A stretch of DNA of 7,765 nt from an uncultured Lachnospiraceae bacterium (GTDB taxonomy: Bacteria > Bacillota > Clostridia > Lachnospirales > Lachnospiraceae), in contig CAPNGW010000102.1 in NCBI GenBank assembly GCA_948665105.1, positions 1 through 7,765 of the forward strand. The letters are read 5' to 3'. Position numbers and translations under genes: made by a program. This document shows, piece by piece, positions 1 to 5,390 of the stretch. The stretch's first letter is position 1; the number at the start of each line of letters is the position of its first letter. The notes under the pieces were generated by a model. The model was not told where the DNA came from. It worked only from the letters and a program-made list of their open reading frames with translations, and searched no databases.

Positions 1-324
1 CAGCTGACCCTGGTGAAGGGCAATGAGGCGGACGTGGTCCGCCGGATTAAAGGTCTGGTCCATGAGGCGGCATTACAGGGGAAGACCGCCGGGGTGATTG
101 GCACGGACGAGACGGTAAGCAGCTATAAAGAAGGTATTGTAAAAAGTATTGGAACCCGGAAGAACGAAGAGACTGTGGCACGGCATTTATACGGCATCCT
201 GCGGGAATTTGACCAGCTGAATGTGGATATGATATATTCCGAAAGCTTTTCTTTTGCCGGAATTGGACAGGCCATTATGAACCGCATGTTAAAGGCGGCG
301 GGCCACCGGGTTCTTGAGGTGTAG
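1..324 (+). CDS. tsaC: L-threonylcarbamoyladenylate synthase (Sua5/YwlC type), C-terminal part only
   Basis: This is the 3' end of a gene cut by the window edge; the frame is open from base 1 and gives 107 residues. It matches the C-terminal accessory domain of two-domain Sua5/YwlC proteins. The catalytic YrdC domain makes threonylcarbamoyl-AMP from threonine, bicarbonate and ATP, for t6A at position 37 of ANN-decoding tRNAs, and it lies upstream, outside the window. The Rossmann-like domain is shown by the AGVIGTDET strand, the GTRKNEETVARHLYG segment, and the closing motif GIGQAIMNRMLKAA, which is typical of the family's end. The GTG at 13 is an internal codon, not a start. The stop at 322-324 lies 10 bases before the next gene, whose Shine-Dalgarno overlaps it, so the genes are probably cotranscribed. 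The family call is firm. YwlC is the Bacillus name, and Sua5 and TsaC forms differ only by this extra domain. Confidence 0.9.
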   Translation, partial: QLTLVKGNEADVVRRIKGLVHEAALQGKTAGVIGTDETVSSYKEGIVKSIGTRKNEETVARHLYGILREFDQLNVDMIYSESFSFAGIGQAIMNRMLKAAGHRVLEV

Positions 325-334
325 AGGTGAATTT

Positions 335-793
335 ATGAATCCATATGAGAGAATTATTTTTGTGGGGGAGAGCGGAACCACCCGCTCAGCCATGGGGGAG
401 GCCATTTTAAAGGAATACCGTTTAAAGCGTCCCGTGGAAGTAGGCTGTCGGGCTCTGGTGGCACTTTTTCCGGAGCCCATGAATCAGAAGGCAGCGGCTG
501 TGCTGATTAGCAATGGAATAAATGTAGAAAATCACATATCCATGCAGCTTTCAGCGGAAGATTTTGCAGAAAATACGCTGCTATTGGTGATGGAGAAGCC
601 CCAGAGGGACAAGATTCTGGAGGATTATCCACAGGCTGACCCAGAGAGGGTGCAGGTGCTCACAGAATATGTGGGAGACGAGCTGGAGATTATTGACCCG
701 TACGGCGGGCCGCTGCAGTCTTACGGCGTATGCTATGAAACTCTAAACAAGTCCATTAAGAAACTGGTAGATAAATTAAATGAAGGAGAATGA
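335..793 (+). CDS. YwlE-like low-molecular-weight phosphatase homologue lacking the catalytic cysteine
   Basis: The product has 152 residues, the usual size for low-molecular-weight phosphotyrosine/phosphoarginine phosphatases. I start it at the ATG at 335, since AGAGGTGA (323-330) precedes it; the in-frame ATG at 314 would lie within the previous gene. The family P-loop is C-x5-R-S. Here residues 9-18 read FVGESGTTRS, so the nucleophilic Cys is Gly11 (codon GGG), while Arg17 and Ser18 remain. The Thr that gives Bacillus YwlE its phosphoarginine preference appears retained as Thr15. The acid loop is intact as DPYGG (Asp121), matching YwlE DPFGG. The EYV segment before it also fits YwlE. Position directly after ywlC and before upp supports orthology to ywlE, an arginine phosphatase opposing McsB. 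Without Cys the normal thiol mechanism cannot operate, so it is probably a pseudophosphatase that binds phosphoprotein. Cys to Gly here needs at least two base changes, so one read error does not explain it. Confidence 0.85.
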   Translation: MNPYERIIFVGESGTTRSAMGEAILKEYRLKRPVEVGCRALVALFPEPMNQKAAAVLISNGINVENHISMQLSAEDFAENTLLLVMEKPQRDKILEDYPQADPERVQVLTEYVGDELEIIDPYGGPLQSYGVCYETLNKSIKKLVDKLNEGE

Positions 794-797
794 GGAT

Positions 798-1427
798 ATG
801 TCAAATGTTTATGTTATGGAACACCCCCTGATTCAGCACAAGATTGGCTGGCTTCGGAGAAAGGAAACGGGCTCCAAGGATTTTCGGACCCTTATCAGTG
901 AGATTGCCATGCTCATGTGCTATGAGGCTACCCGTGGCCTGAAATTAAGGGATATCGAGATTGAGACACCCATCTGCACCACCATTGCCAAAGAGCTGAA
1001 GGGAAAGAAGATGGCGGTGGTGCCCATTCTGCGGGCAGGCCTGGGCATGGTGGACGGTTTGCTGTCCATTATTCCGGCGGCAAAGGTGGGGCATATCGGA
1101 CTGTACCGGGACCCGGAGACCTTAGAGCCGGTGGAATATTACTGTAAGCTGCCGGAGGACAGCTCCGAGCGTGAGATTTTTGTGGTGGACCCCATGCTGG
1201 CCACCGGAGGCTCTTCTGTAGCGGCCATTCAGATGCTAAAGGACAAGGGGGTGAAAAATATTCACTTTATGTGTATTATTGCCGCTCCTGAAGGAGTAGC
1301 GCGGATGGAAAGGGAGCACCCGGACGTGGACATTTACATCGGAGCGCTGGATGACCATCTCAACGACCACGGGTATATTGTTCCTGGACTGGGAGATGCG
1401 GGCGATCGGATTTTTGGCACCAAGTAA
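798..1427 (+). CDS. upp: Uracil phosphoribosyltransferase
   Basis: The enzyme converts uracil and PRPP to UMP and pyrophosphate in the cytosol, for pyrimidine salvage. The product is 209 residues from the ATG at 798, which equals the standard bacterial length. The ATG at 780 would add six residues, but AAGGAG at 783-788 sits nine bases before 798, so 798 is the better start. Diagnostic motifs are all present: ILRAGLGMVDG (about 77-87), the PRPP-binding DPMLATGGS (131-139), and the uracil-binding C-terminal YIVPGLGDAGDR (193-204) ending in FGTK. The gene follows the YwlE-like gene with a four-base gap, and its Shine-Dalgarno lies in the last codons of that gene, so translation is probably coupled. 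A hairpin follows the stop. All key residues are intact and function is very likely. Confidence 0.97.
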   Translation: MSNVYVMEHPLIQHKIGWLRRKETGSKDFRTLISEIAMLMCYEATRGLKLRDIEIETPICTTIAKELKGKKMAVVPILRAGLGMVDGLLSIIPAAKVGHIGLYRDPETLEPVEYYCKLPEDSSEREIFVVDPMLATGGSSVAAIQMLKDKGVKNIHFMCIIAAPEGVARMEREHPDVDIYIGALDDHLNDHGYIVPGLGDAGDRIFGTK

Positions 1428-1442
1428 TCAAATAAGCAAAAG

Positions 1443-1470
1443 CTGCCCCATGTCTTTCGACGTGGGGCGG
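1443..1470 (+). terminator. Intercistronic GC-rich hairpin after upp (weak terminator or processing element)
   Basis: The arms GCCCCATGTC (1445-1454) and GACGTGGGGC (1459-1468) pair over ten positions with one T-G wobble around a TTTC loop. C1443-G1470 and T1444-G1469 can extend the stem. The hairpin begins 15 bases after the upp stop and ends 43 bases before the next start. Only ATTTGTAT follows, so the U-tract of a strong intrinsic terminator is missing. It could be a leaky terminator that lowers expression of the next gene, or an mRNA-stabilising 3' end. The stem is certain; its role is not. Confidence 0.5.
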
Positions 1471-1513
1471 ATTTGTATATGGAAGGCTTGAAAGTAGACG
1501 AGGAGGTTTAAAA

Positions 1514-1999
1514 ATGAGCAATAAGAGAGAAGACTATATTTCCTGGGATGAGTATTTCATGGGGGTGGCCAAGCTGTCGGGGCTTCGCTCCAAGGACCCC
1601 AGCACCCAGGTGGGGGCCTGCATTGTCAGCGAGGACAACAAGATTCTGTCCATGGGCTACAACGGATTCCCCAAGGGCTGCTCTGACGACGAGTTTCCCT
1701 GGAACCGCGAGGGGGACCCGCTAAACAGCAAGTATTTCTACTCTACTCACAGTGAGCTCAATGCCATTTTAAATTACCGGGGCGGAAGCCTGGAGGGAGC
1801 CAAGCTCTATGTGTCCCTGTTCCCCTGCAATGAGTGTGCCAAAGCCATCATTCAGGCGGGGATTAAGACCATTGTGTACGACAGCGACAAGTATGACGGG
1901 ACGCCGGCTGTCATTGCCTCCAAACGGATGCTGGATGCGGCGGGGGTCCGGTATTATCGGTATACCCGGACCAATCGGGAGGTTTTGCTGGAGCTGTAG
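1514..1999 (+). CDS. dCMP deaminase (ComEB-like cytidine/deoxycytidylate deaminase family)
   Basis: The likely reaction is deamination of dCMP to dUMP, feeding thymidylate synthesis. The 161-residue protein has the zinc deaminase signature. His79 and Glu81 lie in HSELNAIL (family HAE; Glu is the proton shuttle), and Cys105 and Cys108 lie in PCNEC. The SKDPSTQVGACIV segment (26-38) and the GYNGFPKG loop (48-55) are typical of dCMP deaminases rather than free cytidine or tRNA-adenosine deaminases. The start is well supported: AGGAGG at 1501-1506, seven bases before ATG. It lies 86 bases after upp on the same strand, a common pyrimidine pairing in Firmicutes. In Bacillus the relative is called ComEB, and its link to competence comes from operon position, not from a shown role in DNA uptake. 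The protein appears complete. Confidence 0.93.
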   Translation: MSNKREDYISWDEYFMGVAKLSGLRSKDPSTQVGACIVSEDNKILSMGYNGFPKGCSDDEFPWNREGDPLNSKYFYSTHSELNAILNYRGGSLEGAKLYVSLFPCNECAKAIIQAGIKTIVYDSDKYDGTPAVIASKRMLDAAGVRYYRYTRTNREVLLEL

Positions 2000-2017
2000 G
2001 GGTTAGAATAGCCATAA

Positions 2018-2065
2018 CAGCAGCTGCCTGGCATATCTGCGGATATGCCAGGGAAATACCTGCTG
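2018..2065. repeat. Long perfect inverted repeat with outer CAGCAG/CTGCTG arms
   Basis: CCTGGCATATC (2027-2037) and GATATGCCAGG (2042-2052) are perfect 11-bp complements around the loop TGCG. An outer helix can form from CAGCAG (2018-2023) and CTGCTG (2060-2065) across unpaired bases. It starts 18 bases after the deaminase stop. There is no T-run on either side in either direction, so it is not a standard intrinsic terminator. It may stabilise the 3' end of the operon mRNA, or be a protein-binding site or a relic of an element boundary. Confidence 0.6.
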
Positions 2066-2167
2066 ACCAAAGAAAAAACCAAAAAATTTACGCTCAGCGG
2101 AATCCGGACGGCAGGCGGAAGCATTTTGACAATCTGTCTTGCCGGAGTATGTATGGTAGCTGCATAA
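2045..2167 (+). other. Possible 40-aa membrane microprotein or gene remnant
   Basis: An ATG-to-TAA frame of 40 codons gives a basic N-terminal half (LLTKEKTKKFTLSG) followed by a Gly-rich turn and a hydrophobic end (ILTICLAGVCMVAA, residues 27-40). That charge-then-hydrophobic order resembles a signal peptide, a membrane anchor or a small one-pass protein. The ATG lies inside the second arm of the preceding hairpin and has no clear Shine-Dalgarno. Upstream the frame is open only to a TAA at 2015. I do not recognise the sequence. It may be a broken piece of a larger membrane protein, or chance. It fills most of the 182-base gap between the deaminase and the minus-strand protease gene. Confidence 0.3.
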
Positions 2168-2181
2168 TTCTTTTTGGATAC

Positions 2182-2907
2182 CTATCTCAATACCGCTGAT
2201 ACAAACCCCACTACCGAAAATAAGTTACAGAAACAGTGAAAGCATATACTAATATACAAATTCTTCTTCTTATATGCCACATATGCAACTGGTGCAAACG
2301 CTAATATGCGGAACACATTCTGAAAGGGCAGCCAAAAGTGATACAAAGAAAACAAAATCGCTATGAGTATTGGCGTAAACCAAGTCTGTTTTTCATAATG
2401 AGAAGTCAAATATCCTCTAAAAAACAATTCCTCCGTTATCGGAGCAACCAGCCCATTAAAAATACCATAATATATGCAAGTGAAAATCAGTATCGGCTTT
2501 GAGAAAGTTTTTACATACTCGAAATTTGTCCAATCAAATCCTATGGGCAAAAGATGGAGCACGTTGCTTCTCATCTCTGCAAATATTTGATTTTCAATGG
2601 GTGCAACGAAAGCAGAGAGCAAACCTGCTATTCCAAAAAACACAAATGCAATGATTAACACCTTCCATATTGCAATCTTTTCCTGCCCTGCGAATGCACT
2701 TTTCAATGAGTATGTGCCATAGTCTTTTTTGCTTGCAAATAACATTATTCCTAACTCTATTGGTACTAAAATAACTGTTCCCAATATACAAAAAAGCAAT
2801 ATATAGGGGATATTACAATAAAATCCCAGTAACAAATAGCTCAAACTTAAAACTGCTGTAGGGATAAGAATCCTTAATAAAAGTCCTTTTGTATCTAGTT
2901 TATTCAT
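2182..2907 (-). CDS. CPBP family intramembrane glutamic endopeptidase (CAAX/Abi-like)
   Basis: This 241-residue polytopic membrane protein has strongly hydrophobic stretches near residues 11-30, 34-57, 80-101, 137-157, 178-191, 200-211 and 219-240. The three CPBP active-site motifs are in order: EExxxR at 159-164 (EELFFR), FxxxH at 186-190 (FSLYH), and HxxxN at 224-228 (HCFCN). These correspond to the Rce1-type catalytic Glu and His set, so protease activity is plausible. Known members process prenylated proteins in eukaryotes; bacterial ones take part in bacteriocin immunity or peptide maturation, but the substrate here is unknown. No bacteriocin precursor is visible nearby apart from the uncertain 40-aa ORF. 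GAGGAGG (2924-2918, minus) lies ten bases before the ATG at 2907. The gene is clearly richer in A and T than the housekeeping genes to its left and is antiparallel to its neighbours, which suggests acquisition. Confidence 0.88.
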   Translation of the reverse strand: MNKLDTKGLLLRILIPTAVLSLSYLLLGFYCNIPYILLFCILGTVILVPIELGIMLFASKKDYGTYSLKSAFAGQEKIAIWKVLIIAFVFFGIAGLLSAFVAPIENQIFAEMRSNVLHLLPIGFDWTNFEYVKTFSKPILIFTCIYYGIFNGLVAPITEELFFRGYLTSHYEKQTWFTPILIAILFSLYHFWLPFQNVFRILAFAPVAYVAYKKKNLYISICFHCFCNLFSVVGFVSAVLR

Positions 2908-2954
2908 CTCAGATAAACCTCCTCAAAATCCTGTTTGCCGATTTACTCAACCTC

Positions 2955-2969
2955 ATTATATTACCACAA
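2955..2969 (-). promoter_or_regulatory. Candidate promoter of the CPBP protease gene
   Basis: On the minus strand TATAAT (plus 2960-2955) lies about 50 bases before the protease start. An overlapping reading gives TGG followed by TAATAT, an extended -10. No good -35 hexamer is seen 16-18 bases upstream. It is the only promoter-like signal in the 156-base gap between 2908 and 3063; the rest of that gap looks non-coding apart from the upstream tail of the ATPase remnant. Confidence 0.4.
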
Positions 2970-3033
2970 GCCCACACATAATGCCATTTAAATGTAATCC
3001 AGTTTTGCCATCCAGGCGTTTCTATCCCTGATT

Positions 3034-3561
3034 TCTTTATCGTCAAAACGGATTGCGGATACAATGACGTCCAATGGGAGAAAAATTGATACCAAAACGG
3101 TTGAAAAATATCTGGAAAGCTTATCGGAAAGCTATATCATCTATCAGGCAAAGCGGTATGATATAAAAGGCAAACAATATTTGAAAACCCTGGAGAAGTA
3201 TTACGTTGTGGATATTGGATTGAGATTTATGCTTCTTGGTTCAGGACAGGCAGATGCAGGACATATACTTGAAAATATTGTTTATCTGGAGCTTTTGCGT
3301 CGGGGATATGATGTGTATGTGGGCAAGATTGGTCCCTTAGAGGTTGATTTTGTAACCAGAAACAGGAAAGGAATCACTTATTTTCAGGTGGCCCTTTCGG
3401 TTCGGGATGAAAAAACACTGGAGCGGGAGCTAAGACCGCTCCAGGCAATTCGCGACCACTATCCAAAGGTTATTTTAACAATGGATGATGACCCGGAAGT
3501 ACAATATGACGGGATACGCCGCATCAATGCCAGGGATTGGCTTTTGGGATTGACGGATTAA
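3034..3561 (+). pseudogene. C-terminal remnant of an AAA/DUF4143 ATPase
   Basis: The reading frame encodes only the DUF4143 half of a family whose members are usually about 400 residues, with an N-terminal P-loop AAA_14 ATPase. From the ATG at 3064 there are 165 residues. Similarity to the family continues upstream of that ATG (SSKRIADTM, from about 3034), and the frame stays open back to a TAA at 2995, with no Walker A or B. The ATG at 3064 also lacks a Shine-Dalgarno. It therefore looks like a 5'-deleted gene, not a short intact one. Family features kept are TVEKYLESLSESYIIYQAKRYD (12-33), YDIKGKQYLKTLEKYYVVD (32-50), and a nuclease-fold-like core with LEN (Glu70), EVDF (Asp95) and YFQV (Gln108 where an acidic residue often sits). 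The function of full-length members is poorly known. Confidence 0.8.
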
Positions 3562-3590
3562 ATTGTAATAAATTAAGAACGTAATCCTCC

Positions 3591-3619
3591 TTGATATTAT
3601 TCGGCAAACTGAATATAAT
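3591..3619 (+). promoter_or_regulatory. SigA-type promoter of the HTH/AlbA_2 operon
   Basis: TTGATA (3591-3596) and TATAAT (3614-3619) are separated by exactly 17 bases, five of six and six of six matches to the housekeeping consensus. The start codon of the small HTH gene lies 75 bases downstream of the -10 box, leaving a leader of roughly 70 bases. The spacer contains an imperfect inverted repeat, ATATTATTCGG against CTGAATATAATAT, which could bind a repressor. Confidence 0.75.
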
Positions 3620-3647
3620 ATATTAATAGGAACTGCTTCGCTAACCA

Positions 3648-3671
3648 TTTCATAACAAATTCATTATGAAA
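3648..3671. promoter_or_regulatory. Operator-like inverted repeat in the operon leader
   Basis: TTTCATAA (3648-3655) and TTATGAAA (3664-3671) are perfect 8-bp complements separated by 8 bases. The centres of the arms are 16 bases apart, roughly one and a half helical turns. The repeat lies downstream of the likely transcription start and ends 23 bases before the HTH gene start. It could be an autoregulatory site for that DNA-binding protein or for the winged-helix protein after it, or a weak RNA hairpin. Its function is inferred from placement only. Confidence 0.45.
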
Positions 3672-3694
3672 GAAAATCGGAAAGGAACCGGAAA

Positions 3695-3907
3695 ATGAAA
3701 TTTATAACAACAACTGAAATCGGTAAAAAGTGGAACCTGTCTGCCCGCCGGGTTGGAGTCCTTTGCAGCGAAGGACGGATTCCTGATGTGCAGAAAACCG
3801 GAAACACCTGGCTCATTCCGGAGAATGCAGTAAAACCTGCCGATGCGCGAATCAAGAGCGGCAAATATATAAAATCGATGAATGGAACGGAGGAGCATGC
3901 AAAATGA
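3695..3907 (+). CDS. Small helix-turn-helix DNA-binding protein (MerR/excisionase-like)
   Basis: The 70-residue protein is almost entirely one winged HTH of the HTH_17/excisionase type. FITTTEIGKKWNLSARRVGVLC (3-24) forms the HTH, and GRIP (27-30) followed by GNTWLIPENAVKP (36-48) is the wing and its usual closing IP..A.KP motif. This class binds DNA as a transcription factor or recombination directionality factor; no integrase is present, so a regulator is more likely. The start has AAAGGA (3681-3686) eight bases upstream. Its TGA overlaps the next gene's ATG as ATGA (3904-3907), so the two proteins are probably made in a fixed ratio and act together. It may bind the inverted repeats upstream and control its own operon. 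Confidence 0.82.
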   Translation: MKFITTTEIGKKWNLSARRVGVLCSEGRIPDVQKTGNTWLIPENAVKPADARIKSGKYIKSMNGTEEHAK

Positions 3908-5364
3908 TTGATATTGCTTCTGTATTAAATTCAAGAGAACATATTAACATGGAAGTGAAAGCAGCAGGCAGAGGAATTCCAAAGAGTATCTGGGAAACCT
4001 ATTCTTCCTTTGCCAATACATTTGGCGGCACAATCATCCTTGGCATAGAAGAGGATAAAGCAACAAAGGAATTTATCCCAAAAGGTATTCAGGATCCGCA
4101 GCAAATGCTTTCAGATATTTGGAACACACTGAATAACCAACAGAAAGTCAATACAAACATTCTCCTTGACCATCATGTTTACCGTGCTGACTATGACGGA
4201 ATGTCCTTTATCGTAATTGAAGTACCCCGTGCTGACCGCCGGGACAAACCTATTTTTGTCGGACAGGATATGTTTAAAGGGGCTTTTCGCAGGAACCATG
4301 AAGGGGACTACCATTGTTCTGCTGAAGAAGTGAAATCTATGCTCCGCGACCAGGCGGATACCACCCAGGACTCCCTTGTGCTTGAGAATCTGTCCATGGG
4401 TGACCTGAACCAGGAATCCGTCCACCGCTACCGGATTCTTTTTAATAACCTGAAACCTAGCCACATTTGGGCAAAGCTGGGTGATGAAGAATTTCTACTG
4501 AAAATCGGTGCCGCAAGAAAAAGCCAGAATGACGGCAGGATCCACCCCACCCTGGGCGGCTTGATATTTTTTGGGGATTTTATCACTATCACCGATGAGC
4601 TTCCGAACTACTTTCTGGATTACAGGGAGCGCCTTTCCGGTGATTCGCGTTGGTCTGATCGTGTCAGTTCCGGTGATGGCACTTGGAGCGGCAATATTTT
4701 TGATTTTTACTTTCAGGTCATAGACCGCCTGACTGCAGATGTGAAGAAACCATTTTGGCTGGATTCCAATTTACTACGGATTGATGATACGCCTGTCCAT
4801 AAATCCCTGAGAGAATGCCTCGCAAACGCCCTGATTCACACCGATTTTTACGGCCGCCGTGGCATTGTGATTGATAAAGAATTCCGTAAAATCACAATTG
4901 CCAACCCCGGCACATTCCGCATCGGCATTGAAGAAGCTATCGCAGGCGGTATCAGCGATGCACGTAACGGGAGGATTTTTAATATGTTTGCCCTTATTAA
5001 TGTGGGGGAGCGTTCTGGAACAGGCATTTGTGATGTATATCATGTCTGGAATGAGAATGGGTTTAAGGCACCTTCTTTGATTGAAACGGTTGACCCTGAC
5101 CGCGTTGTCCTTACTCTCCAGATTGAGACTGATGGCAATGATGGTAATGATGGCAATCCTGATGGTAATGATGGAAGTCTCACACAGAATGAAATGCTTG
5201 TATTACAAGTCATATCCCAAAACCCCAGCCTGTCTGCCGCCAAAATCAGTTCTCAGGTCGGCTTCTCAAAGCCATCTGTAGAACGGGTCCTCCGTTCTTT
5301 AAAAAATAAAGGGCGGATTTGCAGGGAAGGATCCACACGCGGCAAATGGATTATCTTAAAGTAA
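3904..5364 (+). CDS. AlbA_2 (Schlafen-type) / RecG-C-like ATPase / winged-helix protein
   Basis: The 486-residue cytosolic protein has three parts. Residues about 14-148 are an AlbA_2 domain, with the conserved NMEVKAA start (Glu17, Lys19) and WETYSSFANTFGG core. Residues about 295-405 are a GHKL-like ATPase segment often labelled RecG-C/HATPase_c_4, with RECLANALIHTD (303-314, an N-box-like E..NA..H.D), IANPG (332-336) and GERSGTGI (368-375). Residues 426-486 are a winged helix (LSAAKISSQVGFSKPSVERVL) that fits DNA binding. A D-G-N repeat linker (410-424) joins the last two. AGGAG (3891-3895) precedes the start by eight bases. Database names such as RecG-like helicase mislead, because no helicase motifs are present. 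Such proteins are usually called transcriptional regulators, and related AlbA_2 domains occur in some defence loci; the molecular function is unknown. No truncation is seen. Confidence 0.85.
   Translation: MIDIASVLNSREHINMEVKAAGRGIPKSIWETYSSFANTFGGTIILGIEEDKATKEFIPKGIQDPQQMLSDIWNTLNNQQKVNTNILLDHHVYRADYDGMSFIVIEVPRADRRDKPIFVGQDMFKGAFRRNHEGDYHCSAEEVKSMLRDQADTTQDSLVLENLSMGDLNQESVHRYRILFNNLKPSHIWAKLGDEEFLLKIGAARKSQNDGRIHPTLGGLIFFGDFITITDELPNYFLDYRERLSGDSRWSDRVSSGDGTWSGNIFDFYFQVIDRLTADVKKPFWLDSNLLRIDDTPVHKSLRECLANALIHTDFYGRRGIVIDKEFRKITIANPGTFRIGIEEAIAGGISDARNGRIFNMFALINVGERSGTGICDVYHVWNENGFKAPSLIETVDPDRVVLTLQIETDGNDGNDGNPDGNDGSLTQNEMLVLQVISQNPSLSAAKISSQVGFSKPSVERVLRSLKNKGRICREGSTRGKWIILK
5131..5175 (+). 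repeat. 9-bp in-frame tandem repeat (GATGGYAAT) in the AlbA_2 gene
   Basis: Three adjacent copies (5131-5157) alternate GATGGCAAT, GATGGTAAT, GATGGCAAT. After a CCT insertion come another GATGGTAAT (5161-5169) and a partial GATGGA. The repeats encode DGN-DGN-DGN-P-DGN-DG. The unit is a multiple of three, so copy changes by strand slippage would alter linker length without a frameshift. The Y positions are synonymous, so the repeat is not perfectly homogeneous. Confidence 0.9.
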
Positions 5365-5390
5365 AGAAGGAAACAGAAAGCCAGAAATCC

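Noticed and set aside
1809..2006. A 65-aa plus-strand frame within the dCMP deaminase gene.
   Set aside because: It lies fully in another frame of a well-supported zinc deaminase gene and has an Arg/Pro/Trp-rich shadow composition.
3666..3698. A 10-codon ORF (MKENRKGTGK) ending in TGA that overlaps the ATG of the HTH gene, as a possible leader peptide.
   Set aside because: It has no Shine-Dalgarno, its ATG lies within the inverted repeat, and its sequence shows no regulatory codon run. The overlap is probably chance.
5131..5175. A minimal CRISPR or minisatellite array.
   Set aside because: The units are 9 bp, contiguous, without spacers, and sit in frame in a coding region. This is a coding tandem repeat.
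4111..5243. Several minus-strand frames of 67-117 codons opposite the AlbA_2 gene.
   Set aside because: They are antisense to a gene with clear domains. The Leu-Pro-Ser repeats in one of them merely mirror the 9-bp repeat.
3904..5364. A RecG helicase, as such proteins are often named.
   Set aside because: No Walker A, DEAD/H box or wedge domain is present; only a C-terminal GHKL-like segment gives rise to that label.
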